12,798 nt of DNA, taken from JAYWAM01 sp043782425 (GTDB taxonomy: Bacteria > Pseudomonadota > Gammaproteobacteria > Burkholderiales > Usitatibacteraceae). Both the position numbers and the translations under genes were made by a program. The stretch covers positions 1 to 12,798 of the forward strand of contig JAYWAM010000226.1 of assembly GCA_043782425.1 (NCBI GenBank). Reading direction: 5' to 3'. Shown one piece after another: positions 1-6,585 of this stretch. Numbering within the stretch: the stretch's first letter is position 1; every line of letters begins with the position of its first letter. The notes beneath the pieces were generated by a model that saw only the letters and a program-made list of their open reading frames with translations, was not told where the DNA came from and made no database searches.

Positions 1-241
1 GCCCTTTGATAACACCCGCTTTTACGCTATTCCAGCATGAGCAGGAAAGCGCAAAAATCGCAGAAAAAAAGCTTGCAAACGAACAGAGTATCTACAAAAA
101 TATCGTTTCTATCGCGATTCGGGAAAAGCTCACCATACCATCCCTCACTGCCGCGTCTTATGATAAGCGGCGTCTTGCCGCCGCACTCCCTGGCAGAAAT
201 GAATACTGGCGCGCCAGCGCCATCAAATCAGTTTTTCCGCT
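1..241. other. Upstream non-coding region
   Basis: No convincing gene is seen here. A frame open from position 6 (TTG) to 263 has no Shine-Dalgarno site and no recognisable domain. It also runs straight through a REP-like palindrome (165-189), so I treat it as chance. The first 130 bases are noticeably AT-richer than the genes that follow, which suits a promoter region for the exosortase operon. I could not pair a good -35 box with a good -10 box, so no promoter is called. Confidence 0.5.
165..189 (-). repeat. GGAG-headed REP-like palindrome (family A, copy 1)
   Basis: Read on the minus strand, this 25-mer starts with GGAG and contains the hairpin GCGGC-AAGAC-GCCGC. It matches 12733-12757 on the plus strand at 24 of 25 positions. 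GGAG or GTAG followed at once by a palindrome is the layout described for REP elements used by RAYT transposases. The copy lies about 70 bp upstream of the exosortase start, so it could also affect the operon leader, but that is speculation. Confidence 0.7.
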
Positions 242-259
242 TTGCGTCATAATGCGTAC

Positions 260-799
260 ATGACGCGATTCTTTATGCTTTTTCTGATTATTCTGGTGGC
301 GTTGTTCGCCGCCGAATTGACGCAGCCGGTGCAAAATGCGCTGGTGCTGCCGTGGACCGAGGCGCTGGCGCGCATCAGCGCGGCCATCGTCACACTATTC
401 GATGCGCACGTTGTTGCCTATGGAAAGATTTTACAGAGCACCGCCAACGGCTTTGCTGTTTCCATCGAGGCCGGTTGCAACGGCATTGAGGCCGCTATCA
501 TTCTTATCGCCGCCATGCTCGCCTTTCCGGCACCGTGGAAACACAAGCTGATCGGCATCGCCGTCGGCCTGTTTGCGGTGCAGACGCTCAACATTGTGCG
601 CGTCATCAGCCTGTTTTATCTCGGCCAGTGGAACATGAAAGCGTTCGAGTGGTCGCATCTGTATCTGTGGCAGGCGCTCATCATGCTCGACGTGCTGATT
701 GTCTGGCTGATCTGGATGCGCACGCTGCCTAGGCTAGCCGCGCCCCCTTCTCCGCCCGCTCCACCTGCTCCGCCCACTCCTGCCGTCCATGCCGCGTAG
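260..799 (+). CDS. xrtH: Exosortase H (XrtH), transpeptidase-like membrane protease
   Basis: An integral membrane protein of 179 residues that would recognise C-terminal sorting signals of exported proteins, cut them and pass them on for anchoring. The exosortase/archaeosortase catalytic set is visible: Cys73 in EAGCNGIEAA, Arg114 in LNIVRV and His133 in WSHLYLWQ. Each sits at the edge of a hydrophobic segment (about residues 4-20, 75-90, 97-121, 137-154). The short length and the adjacent partner gene point to the H subfamily, whose known signal is IPTLxxWG. Start choice: a TTG at 242 keeps the frame open, but ATG 260 leads directly into the first membrane helix; neither has a clear Shine-Dalgarno site. 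The tail (about 161-174) is unusually proline-rich. The next gene overlaps its end by 11 bp. The family is clear; subtype H is inferred from size and context. Confidence 0.88.
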   Translation: MTRFFMLFLIILVALFAAELTQPVQNALVLPWTEALARISAAIVTLFDAHVVAYGKILQSTANGFAVSIEAGCNGIEAAIILIAAMLAFPAPWKHKLIGIAVGLFAVQTLNIVRVISLFYLGQWNMKAFEWSHLYLWQALIMLDVLIVWLIWMRTLPRLAAPPSPPAPPAPPTPAVHAA

Positions 800-1400
800 C
801 ATCCTTTGGCGATTCGTCCTGCGCACCTTTCTGTGGCTTGCGCCGTGCTTCGCGCTTTGGTACGCAGTGGCGCGCCCTCACGCCGGGCTGGCGGGATGGC
901 TGGCGCATATTTTTGTGGATCTGTTCAAACCCGGCATCGTCACCGCAGTGGAGCAGTCGGCGCTCGATCTGATGTTTGTCACGACGATCAAGGTGCACCC
1001 GACTCCGGCACAGACCGCGCTGCTGCTGCCCGAGGTCAACCCGCTGCTGTACACCTATGGACTGGCGTTTTTTGTGGCGCTGATGCTCGCCGCGCACGCC
1101 GGAGGGTGGCCAACGTGGCGCAGCACAGGCTGGAAGAAAATGTTGCTGGGCGCAGCCTTATTGCTGCCCTTTCAAGCGTGGGGCATTGCCTTTGATGTGC
1201 TAGTGCAAGTCGGGGTGAAGTTCGGCCCTGAAGTTTCCGCCCAGGCGGGGTTGTTTGGTTGGCGCTTGGACGCGATCGCACTGGGCTACCAAATAGGCAA
1301 CCTGATTTTTCCCACACTCATCCCGGTGGTGCTGTGGGCGTTGTTTAACCGCGCCTTTATTGAGACGTTTCGCAACACCGCGCCAGGCGTTAGACAATGA
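789..1400 (+). CDS. Exosortase H-associated membrane protein
   Basis: A 203-residue protein with about four hydrophobic segments (roughly residues 8-28, 86-103, 117-138, 165-187). The longer loop after the first helix (about 30-85) is probably periplasmic. I see no catalytic motif. Position identifies it: it starts 11 bp inside the 3' end of xrtH, with no Shine-Dalgarno site of its own, so it is probably translated by coupling. Known XrtH loci often carry a conserved membrane protein of about this size next to the exosortase. Its biochemical role is unknown. It may assist sorting-signal presentation or transfer, but that is inference. It ends in an ATGA overlap with the following transporter gene. 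Confidence 0.72.
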   Translation: MPRSILWRFVLRTFLWLAPCFALWYAVARPHAGLAGWLAHIFVDLFKPGIVTAVEQSALDLMFVTTIKVHPTPAQTALLLPEVNPLLYTYGLAFFVALMLAAHAGGWPTWRSTGWKKMLLGAALLLPFQAWGIAFDVLVQVGVKFGPEVSAQAGLFGWRLDAIALGYQIGNLIFPTLIPVVLWALFNRAFIETFRNTAPGVRQ

Positions 1401-2287
1401 GCGCCAGGGCGCCTGCTGCGCAAAGCAGCCAAGCGCTGTGGCTCGCGCCTGCACTGTTTGTTTTCCTGTGGAGCAGCGGTTTTATCGTTGCGCGTCTGGG
1501 CATCCCTTACGCCGAGCCGTTCACTTTTTTGGCTCTGCGCATGACGCTTGCCTCGCTTTTACTGCTGGTGCTGTGCGTGGCGATGGGCGCGCCGTGGCCT
1601 GCGTCTTGGCGCGACATGGCTCATGCGGCCATAGCGGGATTGCTGTTGCACGGCATCTACCTTGGCGGCGTGTTCTCGGCAGTGGCGCACAAAGTTCCGC
1701 TCGGCCAAATTGCACTCATCGCCGGCCTTCAACCTGTCCTTATCGCGTTTCTTGCCAAGCCCTTGTTCGGCGAACGCCTTTCAACCCGCCAGTGGAGCGG
1801 CATGGGCCTTGGTTTTGTCGGTGTTGCACTGGTCGTTTCCGCCAAAACCGGTAGCGAAATCGCCAGCCCAGCCGGACTGGCGTTTTGCGTTGGGGCGCTG
1901 CTTGGCATCACTGCGGGTACGCTCTACCAAAAACGTTACTGTGCGAATATGGATCTGCGCTCAGGCGGGATGATCCAGTTCGCCGCCTCCGGCGTGCTGT
2001 TCTGGCTTGGCGCATTGGTGCTAGAAACGCGCGCGGTAACGTGGAGCGGTGAGTTCATCTTTGCGCTCGGCTGGGCTACGCTGGTGATGTCGCTCGGCGC
2101 TATCACCCTGCTCTACCTGTTGATACGCAAGGGCGCAGCAACGAAAGTGGCAAGCCTGTTTTTTCTGACGCCACCAGTGACCGCTGCAATGGCCTTTGTA
2201 CTTTTTGATGAGAAGCTCACCTTAACCGCCCTGGCCGGAATGGCGGTAACCGCGCTGGGCGTGGCGTTGGTCGTAAGGGGGCGCTAA
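1397..2287 (+). CDS. DMT superfamily (EamA) transporter
   Basis: An inner-membrane transporter of 296 residues with about ten predicted helices arranged as two EamA repeats (about 14-140 and 155-294). The internal duplication is visible. Each half ends in a matching motif: LFGERLSTRQWSGMGLGFVG in the first and LFDEKLTLTALAGMAVTALG in the second. Relatives export amino acids, metabolites or drugs, or take up nucleosides. The sequence does not reveal the substrate. The start codon overlaps the stop of the exosortase-associated gene as ATGA, which suggests co-translation. Any functional link with protein sorting is unproven. No Shine-Dalgarno site is obvious, which fits coupling. The family is certain; the specificity is not. 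Confidence 0.9.
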   Translation: MSARAPAAQSSQALWLAPALFVFLWSSGFIVARLGIPYAEPFTFLALRMTLASLLLLVLCVAMGAPWPASWRDMAHAAIAGLLLHGIYLGGVFSAVAHKVPLGQIALIAGLQPVLIAFLAKPLFGERLSTRQWSGMGLGFVGVALVVSAKTGSEIASPAGLAFCVGALLGITAGTLYQKRYCANMDLRSGGMIQFAASGVLFWLGALVLETRAVTWSGEFIFALGWATLVMSLGAITLLYLLIRKGAATKVASLFFLTPPVTAAMAFVLFDEKLTLTALAGMAVTALGVALVVRGR

Positions 2288-2377
2288 AGCGTTATCGGGG
2301 CGCGATGCAATGATCCCGAGCAAGGATTGTTGGCGCGTAAGCGTAAAATAAGAGGTTTTAGCGCTTTAGAGGGAAAA

Positions 2378-2950
2378 ATGACCACCATAGTCGTAGTCAA
2401 AAAAGGCGGCAGCGCCGTCATTGCCGGCGATTCGCTCACCACTTTCGGCGGCACGCGCCTTGCCGCCAGCCACGATGCTGCGCCGGACAAGATACTGAAG
2501 CACAAGAACACTTACTTCGGCGTGGCCGGCAGTGCGGCGCACCAGCTCGTGTTGGAAAATATTTTGCAGCGCAATCCCGACTTTGATTTTCTCGGCAGAG
2601 CGCAGATTTTCGAGAGCTTTCGCAAAATCCATCCCATCCTGAAAGAAGAGGCCTTCCTCAATCCCAAGGAAGAGGAAGACGATCCTTATGAATCGAGCCA
2701 GCTCACCACGCTGATCGTCAATTCGAGCGGCATTTTCGGGGTGTATTCGATGCGCGAAGTATTCGAATTTGAGCAGTTCTGGGCCATTGGATCGGGGCGC
2801 GATTTCGCGCTCGGCGCCATGTACATGCTCTACGACAGCAAGAAAAGCGCCGCAGAAATCGCCCGCGCCGGCGTGCTGGCAGGTGCGGAGTTTGATACCG
2901 GAACCGCGCTGCCGATGACGCTATTTTCGTCGCGGCTATCCAAATCCTGA
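2378..2950 (+). CDS. Proteasome-like Ntn hydrolase, BPH type (beta-proteobacterial proteasome homologue)
   Basis: A 190-residue cytoplasmic threonine-protease-fold protein. After loss of Met1 the N-terminus is TTIVVV, exposing the Thr nucleophile as in HslV (TTIVSV). Asp18 in IAGDSL corresponds to proteasome Asp17. Lys38 in PDKIL takes the place of Lys33, with a four-residue insertion relative to HslV. Ser139 in AIGSGRDFALGA matches the HslV GSGGNYAL segment. Residues about 84-106 form an acidic insertion (KEEEDDPYE) absent from HslV. The start at 2378 is preferred over the upstream TTG at 2327 because it has AGAGGG four bases upstream and creates the required MTT terminus. No HslU- or Clp-like ATPase is nearby. 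BPH proteins are known to form double-ring complexes; the cellular role is unclear. The fold is very likely; assignment to BPH rather than another HslV relative is probable. Confidence 0.82.
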   Translation: MTTIVVVKKGGSAVIAGDSLTTFGGTRLAASHDAAPDKILKHKNTYFGVAGSAAHQLVLENILQRNPDFDFLGRAQIFESFRKIHPILKEEAFLNPKEEEDDPYESSQLTTLIVNSSGIFGVYSMREVFEFEQFWAIGSGRDFALGAMYMLYDSKKSAAEIARAGVLAGAEFDTGTALPMTLFSSRLSKS

Positions 2951-2979
2951 GCAACTTTGCGTAAGTCTGACGCTTAGCC

Positions 2980-3357
2980 ATGCGGCTGGATAAGTGGCTC
3001 TGGGCCGCGCGTTTTTACAAGACACGCGCACTTGCGGTTGACGCAATCGCGAGCGGCAAAGTGCACGTCAACGGTGAGCGCGCCAAACCGGCAAAAACCA
3101 TCAAGCCCGGCGACGAGATTTTTCTGCGCAAGCCGCCCTATGAATTTACCTTCCAGGTCATTGGCGTCACCGAGCGTCGCGGCCCAGCAACGGAGGCGCG
3201 CTTGCTTTACCAGGAAAGTGCGCAAAGCAGCGCGGCGCGCGAAAAGCTGGCGTTAGAGTTACGCGACCTGCCGCCGCCGCTCTTCAAGGGCCGACCGAGC
3301 AAAAAAAACCGCCGCGATATGGAGCGCGTGCTCAGCCGAACTTTTGATGACGAATGA
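2980..3357 (+). CDS. hslR: Ribosome-associated heat shock protein Hsp15 (S4 domain)
   Basis: A small basic RNA-binding protein of 125 residues, close to the 133 of E. coli Hsp15. The S4 domain occupies about residues 1-65, with the typical opening MRLDKWLWAARFYKTRALA and the loop GKVHVNGERAKP. The basic tail FKGRPSKKNRRDMERV (about residues 101-116) also resembles Hsp15. In E. coli the protein binds stalled 50S subunits that still carry a peptidyl-tRNA and returns them to use. It begins 29 bp after the proteasome-like gene on the same strand, without an obvious promoter between them, so the two may be co-transcribed. No good Shine-Dalgarno site precedes the ATG. It converges with the FKBP gene, only 22 bp away. 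Confidence 0.93.
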   Translation: MRLDKWLWAARFYKTRALAVDAIASGKVHVNGERAKPAKTIKPGDEIFLRKPPYEFTFQVIGVTERRGPATEARLLYQESAQSSAAREKLALELRDLPPPLFKGRPSKKNRRDMERVLSRTFDDE

Positions 3358-3379
3358 CGGGCAGCTAGCACAAACAGCG

Positions 3380-3889
3380 TTACTTCACATCCATTAACTC
3401 GACATCGAACACCAGCACCGCGTTAGGCGGAATGGCGCCGCCTGCACCGCGCGCGCCGTAGCCCAGTTGCGGCGGGATGATGAGTACGCGCTTGCCGCCG
3501 ACTTTCATGCCCGGCACGCCCTGCTCCCAGCCCTTGATGACCTGACCGGCGCCAGGCGTGAATTCGAACGGCGCGCCGCGTGTGCGCGAGGAATCGAATT
3601 GCTTGCCCTTGAGATCAGGCGCCTTGGCGTCATACAGCCAGCCGGTGTAATGCACAGAGGCGGGTTTGCCGGAAATCGACTCCTTGCCAGTGCCAAGGGT
3701 AACTTCGGTGATGGTGAGTTGCGACAGATCAGCAGCGGGGGGTGTAGTGGTCATGGGGCTTGAAACTCCTTGTGGTTTTGCAGCGGATATCGGTGGCGTA
3801 GATGGTGGTGAAGAGGGTGATGCAGATTTCGTTGTCTCGGCTGCGCATGCAGCCACGAAAAGCACTATTGCAAAAGCTATCAAACGCAT
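3380..3889 (-). CDS. FKBP-type peptidyl-prolyl cis-trans isomerase, predicted lipoprotein
   Basis: A 169-residue prolyl isomerase probably tethered in the periplasm. Residues 1-14 form a lipoprotein signal peptide ending in the lipobox VAAC, with Cys15 as lipidation site. A flexible Ser/Pro/Ala/Thr-rich linker follows (about 20-55), then one FKBP domain (about 58-169). The active-site set of FKBP12 is present: Tyr81, Phe98-Asp99, Val117-Ile118, Trp121, Tyr144 and Phe161. Start choice: ATG 3889 has AGGAG six bases upstream and opens the signal peptide. The frame extends further to 3943 but without a comparable site. An internal ATG at 3754 would give a cytosolic form and has no support. A TATAAT-like hexamer on the minus strand (3980-3985) could be a -10 box, but no good -35 accompanies it. 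Confidence 0.92.
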   Translation of the reverse strand: MRLIAFAIVLFVAACAAETTKSASPSSPPSTPPISAAKPQGVSSPMTTTPPAADLSQLTITEVTLGTGKESISGKPASVHYTGWLYDAKAPDLKGKQFDSSRTRGAPFEFTPGAGQVIKGWEQGVPGMKVGGKRVLIIPPQLGYGARGAGGAIPPNAVLVFDVELMDVK

Positions 3890-3920
3890 GGTTTTCTCCT
3901 GAAGAAACTTTTCAAATTCA

Positions 3921-3945
3921 CGTAGGGTGCGCTTGCGCACCATTC
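3921..3945 (+). repeat. GTAG-headed REP-like palindrome (family B, copy 1)
   Basis: GTAG (3922-3925) is followed directly by a perfect palindrome: GGTGCGC at 3926-3932, a TT loop, and GCGCACC at 3935-3941. The same unit occurs twice more, in opposite orientations, at 9064-9116. Here it lies in the leader of the FKBP gene, about 35 bp upstream of its start codon. If transcribed it would form a strong small hairpin in the 5' untranslated region. Confidence 0.75.
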
Positions 3946-4007
3946 AATATATTTATTCAAAGGTAATCTTGCCCGCATGATTATACTGATATTGCCACCA
4001 CCCCTCA

Positions 4008-4034
4008 CCCTCTCCCCAAAAAACGGGGAGAGGG
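4008..4034. repeat. C/G-rich inverted repeat between the transpeptidase and FKBP genes (family E)
   Basis: A perfect 10 bp stem, CCCTCTCCCC (4008-4017) and GGGGAGAGGG (4025-4034), with a loop AAAAAAC. CCCTCACCCTCTCCCC-type sequences recur between genes in many proteobacterial genomes, so this is probably a dispersed repeat. It lacks GTAG or GGAG at its foot, unlike families A-D. For minus-strand transcripts leaving the transpeptidase gene, no U-run follows the stem, so intrinsic termination is not well supported. Confidence 0.6.
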
Positions 4035-4050
4035 GATGTGTGTGTTTTAA

Positions 4051-4086
4051 TTTTTGATTTTTGATTTTTGCCTTTTGCCTTTTGCC
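4051..4086. repeat. Short 7-base tandem repeats
   Basis: Period-seven units: TTTTTGA twice, then TTTTTGCC, then TTTTGCC twice. On the minus strand these read as GGCAAAA and ATCAAAA units beginning 8 bp after the transpeptidase stop codon. Together with family E they fill the 205 bp gap between that gene and the FKBP gene. This is probably a slippage-prone low-complexity tract. No function is claimed. Confidence 0.65.
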
Positions 4087-4094
4087 TTTTTTAT

Positions 4095-5906
4095 TTACCT
4101 CCCCCAAGCAACCCCATCACGTCGCAGATCCGCACCGCCTTCCCATCCTTGCTGCGTTTTCACAATGCCGTGAATGCCGCTGGTCATATCAATAACGCGC
4201 ACCTCGTGCCCCAGAGCCTTAAGCGCGCCGCTGAGTTTTTCGTTTTCGTTACTCTTGACTTTTTCGATCTCGGTCGGACCATTGCGGCTGCCGAAGTTCG
4301 CCAGGTCAATCGCCGCTTGCATATCCATTCCCCAATCAAGCGTTGCGATCAAGGTCTTGACCACATAGCCGATAATCTGACTGCCGCCGGGTGAGCCGAC
4401 GACCATGTAGAGCTTGCCGCCGTTGTCAAATACCAGCGAGGGCGCCATCGAACTGCGCGGGCGTTTGCCTGGATAGACTCGGTTGGCGACGAGCACGCCA
4501 TCTTCCAGCGGCAGGAAATTAAAATCAGTCAACTGGTTGTTGAGCAGGAAGCCGCGCACCATGATGTGACTGCCAAAACCATACTCGATGGTGGTGGTCA
4601 TCGACAGCGCGTTGCCGTCGCGATCTATGATGGAAATGTGACTGGTGCCGGACGCTTCGTCCACCACATCGTCGGCAAGGCCAAGCTTGCTTCCCGGGGG
4701 CACACCAGCCGTGGCAATGCCCAGGGATTTGTCCTCGCTTATCAACCTGGAGCGCTCGGCCAGATAAGCCGCGTCCAGCAATCCCTGGGTCGGCACCTCG
4801 GCAAAGCGGTCGTCGGCCACATAGCGATTGCGATCCGCAAAGGCCAGGCGTTCGGCCTCGGAAATCAGATGCAACGCCAGGACGGAACCGGGGTGCACAC
4901 CCGCCATGTCAAAGCGCGACAGCATGCCCAGTATCTGTAGCACCGCAATGCCCCCGGAAGATGAAGGCGGCATGCTGCACACGCGATATGCGCGGTAGGG
5001 CGCGCACAGCGCTTCGACTTCGCGCACCCGGTAAGTCTTCAGATCCTGCTCAGTCATCATGCCAGGATTGAAGGGATGATTACGTATTGCCGCAACGATG
5101 TCACGCGCGATGCCGCCGCTGTAAAATGCCTCAGCGCCGCGCGCCGCCAAAGCGCGCAGCGTGCGCGCGAACTCGGGATTCTTCAGTAACGTGCCGGACG
5201 CTTTGGGTTTACCATCCGGGGTGAAAAAATACGCCTTGGCTATAGGATCACGTAGCAGCCCCTCGTCTTGTTGCAGGAAAGCATGAAGCCTTGGCGATAG
5301 GGGAAAGCCCTTTTCCGCGATGTCGATGGCAGGCTGAAACAGCGTGGCCCACGCGAGCCTGCCGTGGCGTGCATGCGCCAGCTCAAGCAGGCGCACAACG
5401 CCAGGTACGCCGACCGAACGTCCGCCAATGACGGCGGCGTTAAAATCCATCGGCTTGCCATCGGGCTGGGTAAACAGTGTTGGCGTCACGGCCTCGGGCG
5501 CGGTTTCGCGCCCGTCATAGGCGCGTATCGCGTCGGCTTTTTTATCGTAGAACAACATGAACGCCCCGCCGCCCAAGCCCGAAGCGTGCGGCTCGACCAG
5601 ATTCAACACCAACTGAGTGGCGATGGCAGCATCGATGGCGCTGCCGCCCTTTTCGAGCATCTTGATGCCCGCTGCAACCGCCAGGGGATGCGCTGCGGCC
5701 ACCATGTAATGTTTTGCGTGCGCCGCCTGCCTGGGTTTTGCGCCGCTATCAGCCTGACTGGCGCCGGCCAGCAACGTTGCTATCAGCAACGCTACGCAGC
5801 GCAGTGTGTTGGATATTGAACCGCAATGTAGGGCGGAAAAGCGCAGCGCCTTCCGCCATAAGAAACTTCGCTTCATTTTTTGCCTATTCATATCGTTCAC
5901 CAGCAT
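4095..5906 (-). CDS. ggt: Gamma-glutamyltranspeptidase (glutathione hydrolase) precursor
   Basis: A 603-residue exported Ntn hydrolase that removes gamma-glutamyl groups from glutathione and related compounds. It should self-cleave before Thr421 in EASGTSHISIID to give large and small subunits. Substrate-site residues are visible: Arg133 in DGRETAP, Glu441 in EYGFGS, the LNNQLTDF segment (455-462), SSM (485-487) and GSPGG (504-508). The length fits the family. The signal peptide core VALLIATLLAGASQA ends near residue 52. Three in-frame ATGs are possible (5906, 5891, 5876). The first two each have GGTGA five to six bases upstream; the third has only AGG. All lie upstream of a REP-like element (5828-5857) that encodes RKALRFSAL within the signal-peptide n-region, and no ATG or GTG lies between it and the hydrophobic core. 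Function is secure; the exact start is not. Confidence 0.93.
   Translation of the reverse strand: MLVNDMNRQKMKRSFLWRKALRFSALHCGSISNTLRCVALLIATLLAGASQADSGAKPRQAAHAKHYMVAAAHPLAVAAGIKMLEKGGSAIDAAIATQLVLNLVEPHASGLGGGAFMLFYDKKADAIRAYDGRETAPEAVTPTLFTQPDGKPMDFNAAVIGGRSVGVPGVVRLLELAHARHGRLAWATLFQPAIDIAEKGFPLSPRLHAFLQQDEGLLRDPIAKAYFFTPDGKPKASGTLLKNPEFARTLRALAARGAEAFYSGGIARDIVAAIRNHPFNPGMMTEQDLKTYRVREVEALCAPYRAYRVCSMPPSSSGGIAVLQILGMLSRFDMAGVHPGSVLALHLISEAERLAFADRNRYVADDRFAEVPTQGLLDAAYLAERSRLISEDKSLGIATAGVPPGSKLGLADDVVDEASGTSHISIIDRDGNALSMTTTIEYGFGSHIMVRGFLLNNQLTDFNFLPLEDGVLVANRVYPGKRPRSSMAPSLVFDNGGKLYMVVGSPGGSQIIGYVVKTLIATLDWGMDMQAAIDLANFGSRNGPTEIEKVKSNENEKLSGALKALGHEVRVIDMTSGIHGIVKTQQGWEGGADLRRDGVAWGR
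5828..5857 (+). repeat. GTAG-headed REP-like palindrome inside ggt (family D, copy 1)
   Basis: GTAG followed by GGCGGAA, an inner GCGCAGCGC and closing TTCCGCC. It is the exact reverse complement, 30 of 30 bases, of 5955-5984. It lies entirely within the coding frame of the gamma-glutamyltranspeptidase gene, antisense to it, and is read as part of the signal-peptide n-region. Confidence 0.8.
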
Positions 5907-5954
5907 TCAATGTCACCACCCTGCCCAGTCAAGATTCGCTACAGGTTTCCATAC

Positions 5955-5984
5955 GGCGGAAGGCGCTGCGCTTTTCCGCCCTAC
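5955..5984 (-). repeat. GTAG-headed REP-like palindrome (family D, copy 2)
   Basis: An exact inverted copy of 5828-5857, starting with GTAG when read on the minus strand. It begins a few bases downstream of the ParE-like toxin stop codon and lies upstream of all candidate ggt start codons. The two copies enclose 97 bp that contain the ggt ribosome-binding sites and start codons. Confidence 0.8.
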
Positions 5985-5988
5985 GGAT

Positions 5989-6261
5989 CTACCACATCTG
6001 CGCTTGATGAAAAACACGCAGAATAGTAATTGTGTCAGGCAGCGGCAAGTAAATAACAGTGTAGGGCGTGCCGATGACAACGATCTCCCGCGTGGAGTGG
6101 ATGCGTCCGACTTTGCCAAGCAACGGGTGCGCCTTAAGCGAATTAACGCGCCCCAGAATTTTAGCGGCTATGCGCTGCGCGGCCTGCGGATTATCCAGTG
6201 CAATATAGCGCCGTATTGCCACCAGATCGCTGATGGCGTCTGCGTGCCACCTTATTTGCAT
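5989..6261 (-). CDS. RelE/ParE family toxin
   Basis: A 90-residue protein with the compact ParE/RelE fold signature. An N-terminal helical pair (IRWHADAISDLVAIRRYIA, then the QAAQRIAAKI helix) is followed by the beta-rich end TREIVVIGTPYTVIYLP and ITILRVFHQAQ. ParE-type members poison DNA gyrase and RelE-type members cleave mRNA. The TPYTVIY and LRVFHQAQ ends favour the ParE side, but the target is not proven from sequence. The start ATG lies inside the end of the antitoxin gene (10 bp overlap), the usual arrangement of such pairs. The gene is intact and has full family length. Confidence 0.88.
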   Translation of the reverse strand: MQIRWHADAISDLVAIRRYIALDNPQAAQRIAAKILGRVNSLKAHPLLGKVGRIHSTREIVVIGTPYTVIYLPLPDTITILRVFHQAQMW

Positions 6262-6521
6262 TTCGGCGCTTTTAGTTCCTTTTCGCTACCCCAACTTTGC
6301 AGCCAGCGCGCGGTTTCTTCATCGCTGGCGAATTTTGACTTGCCGCTTCTGATTTTATCCAGCGTGTTCTGAATGGCCTCGATTTGCCAGGCTTCGTGTT
6401 CAACGTATTGCTCTACTGCGTGCGCCATGAGCCATGCACGTGAGCGCTCTGTGGCTTTGGTAAGTTTGTCCAGCTTGTTCAGGACTTCATCATCGAGCCG
6501 AATGGATACTGATTGCGTCAT
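6252..6521 (-). CDS. Ribbon-helix-helix antitoxin (CopG/ParD-like)
   Basis: An 89-residue DNA-binding antitoxin. Residues about 3-45 show the ribbon-helix-helix pattern: a short beta strand SVSIRLDD, helix EVLNKLDKLTKAT, then RSRAWLMAHAVEQYVEHE. The C-terminal half, ending WGSEKELKAPKCK, would wrap the toxin. Start choice: ATG 6521 opens the beta strand directly and has AAAGG upstream. A GTG at 6548 would add nine unrelated residues and lies right at the predicted transcription start. The overlap with the toxin gene suggests coupled translation. The protein probably represses its own promoter (6556-6585), where a matching inverted repeat is present. Confidence 0.87.
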   Translation of the reverse strand: MTQSVSIRLDDEVLNKLDKLTKATERSRAWLMAHAVEQYVEHEAWQIEAIQNTLDKIRSGKSKFASDEETARWLQSWGSEKELKAPKCK

Positions 6522-6555
6522 GTCTGCCGCCTTTGTAGTCGAATGCACACTTTTG

Positions 6556-6585
6556 ATTATAGAGCGTTGTCAGACTACTTTCCAA
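6556..6585 (-). promoter_or_regulatory. Sigma-70-like promoter of the toxin-antitoxin operon
   Basis: On the minus strand, TTGGAA (6580-6585) and a perfect TATAAT (6556-6561) are separated by 18 bases. The implied transcription start near 6549 leaves a leader of about 28 bases before the antitoxin ATG. It sits in the short gap after the ABC permease stop codon, so the pair can be expressed independently of the ABC genes. Confidence 0.6.

Noticed and set aside
6..263. 85-codon open frame upstream of the exosortase
   Set aside because: TTG start without a Shine-Dalgarno site, no recognisable domain, and it runs through a REP-like palindrome.
2327..2377. N-terminal extension of the proteasome-like protein
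   Set aside because: It would bury the catalytic Thr behind a 17-residue stretch from a weak TTG start; ATG 2378 has AGAGGG in place.
2378..2950. Ordinary HslV peptidase
   Set aside because: The catalytic layout is shared, but the insertions and the missing hslU neighbour fit BPH better; not fully excluded without a profile search.
4008..4034. Intrinsic terminator for the transpeptidase gene
   Set aside because: A strong stem, but no U-run follows on the minus strand; the T-rich tract lies on the wrong side.
4051..4086. CRISPR-like or regulatory tandem array
   Set aside because: Seven-base low-complexity units with no spacers; this is simple slippage repeat DNA.
5806..6372. 188-codon plus-strand open frame across the toxin genes
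   Set aside because: Covers antisense toxin-antitoxin coding and both family D repeats; no domain or start signal.
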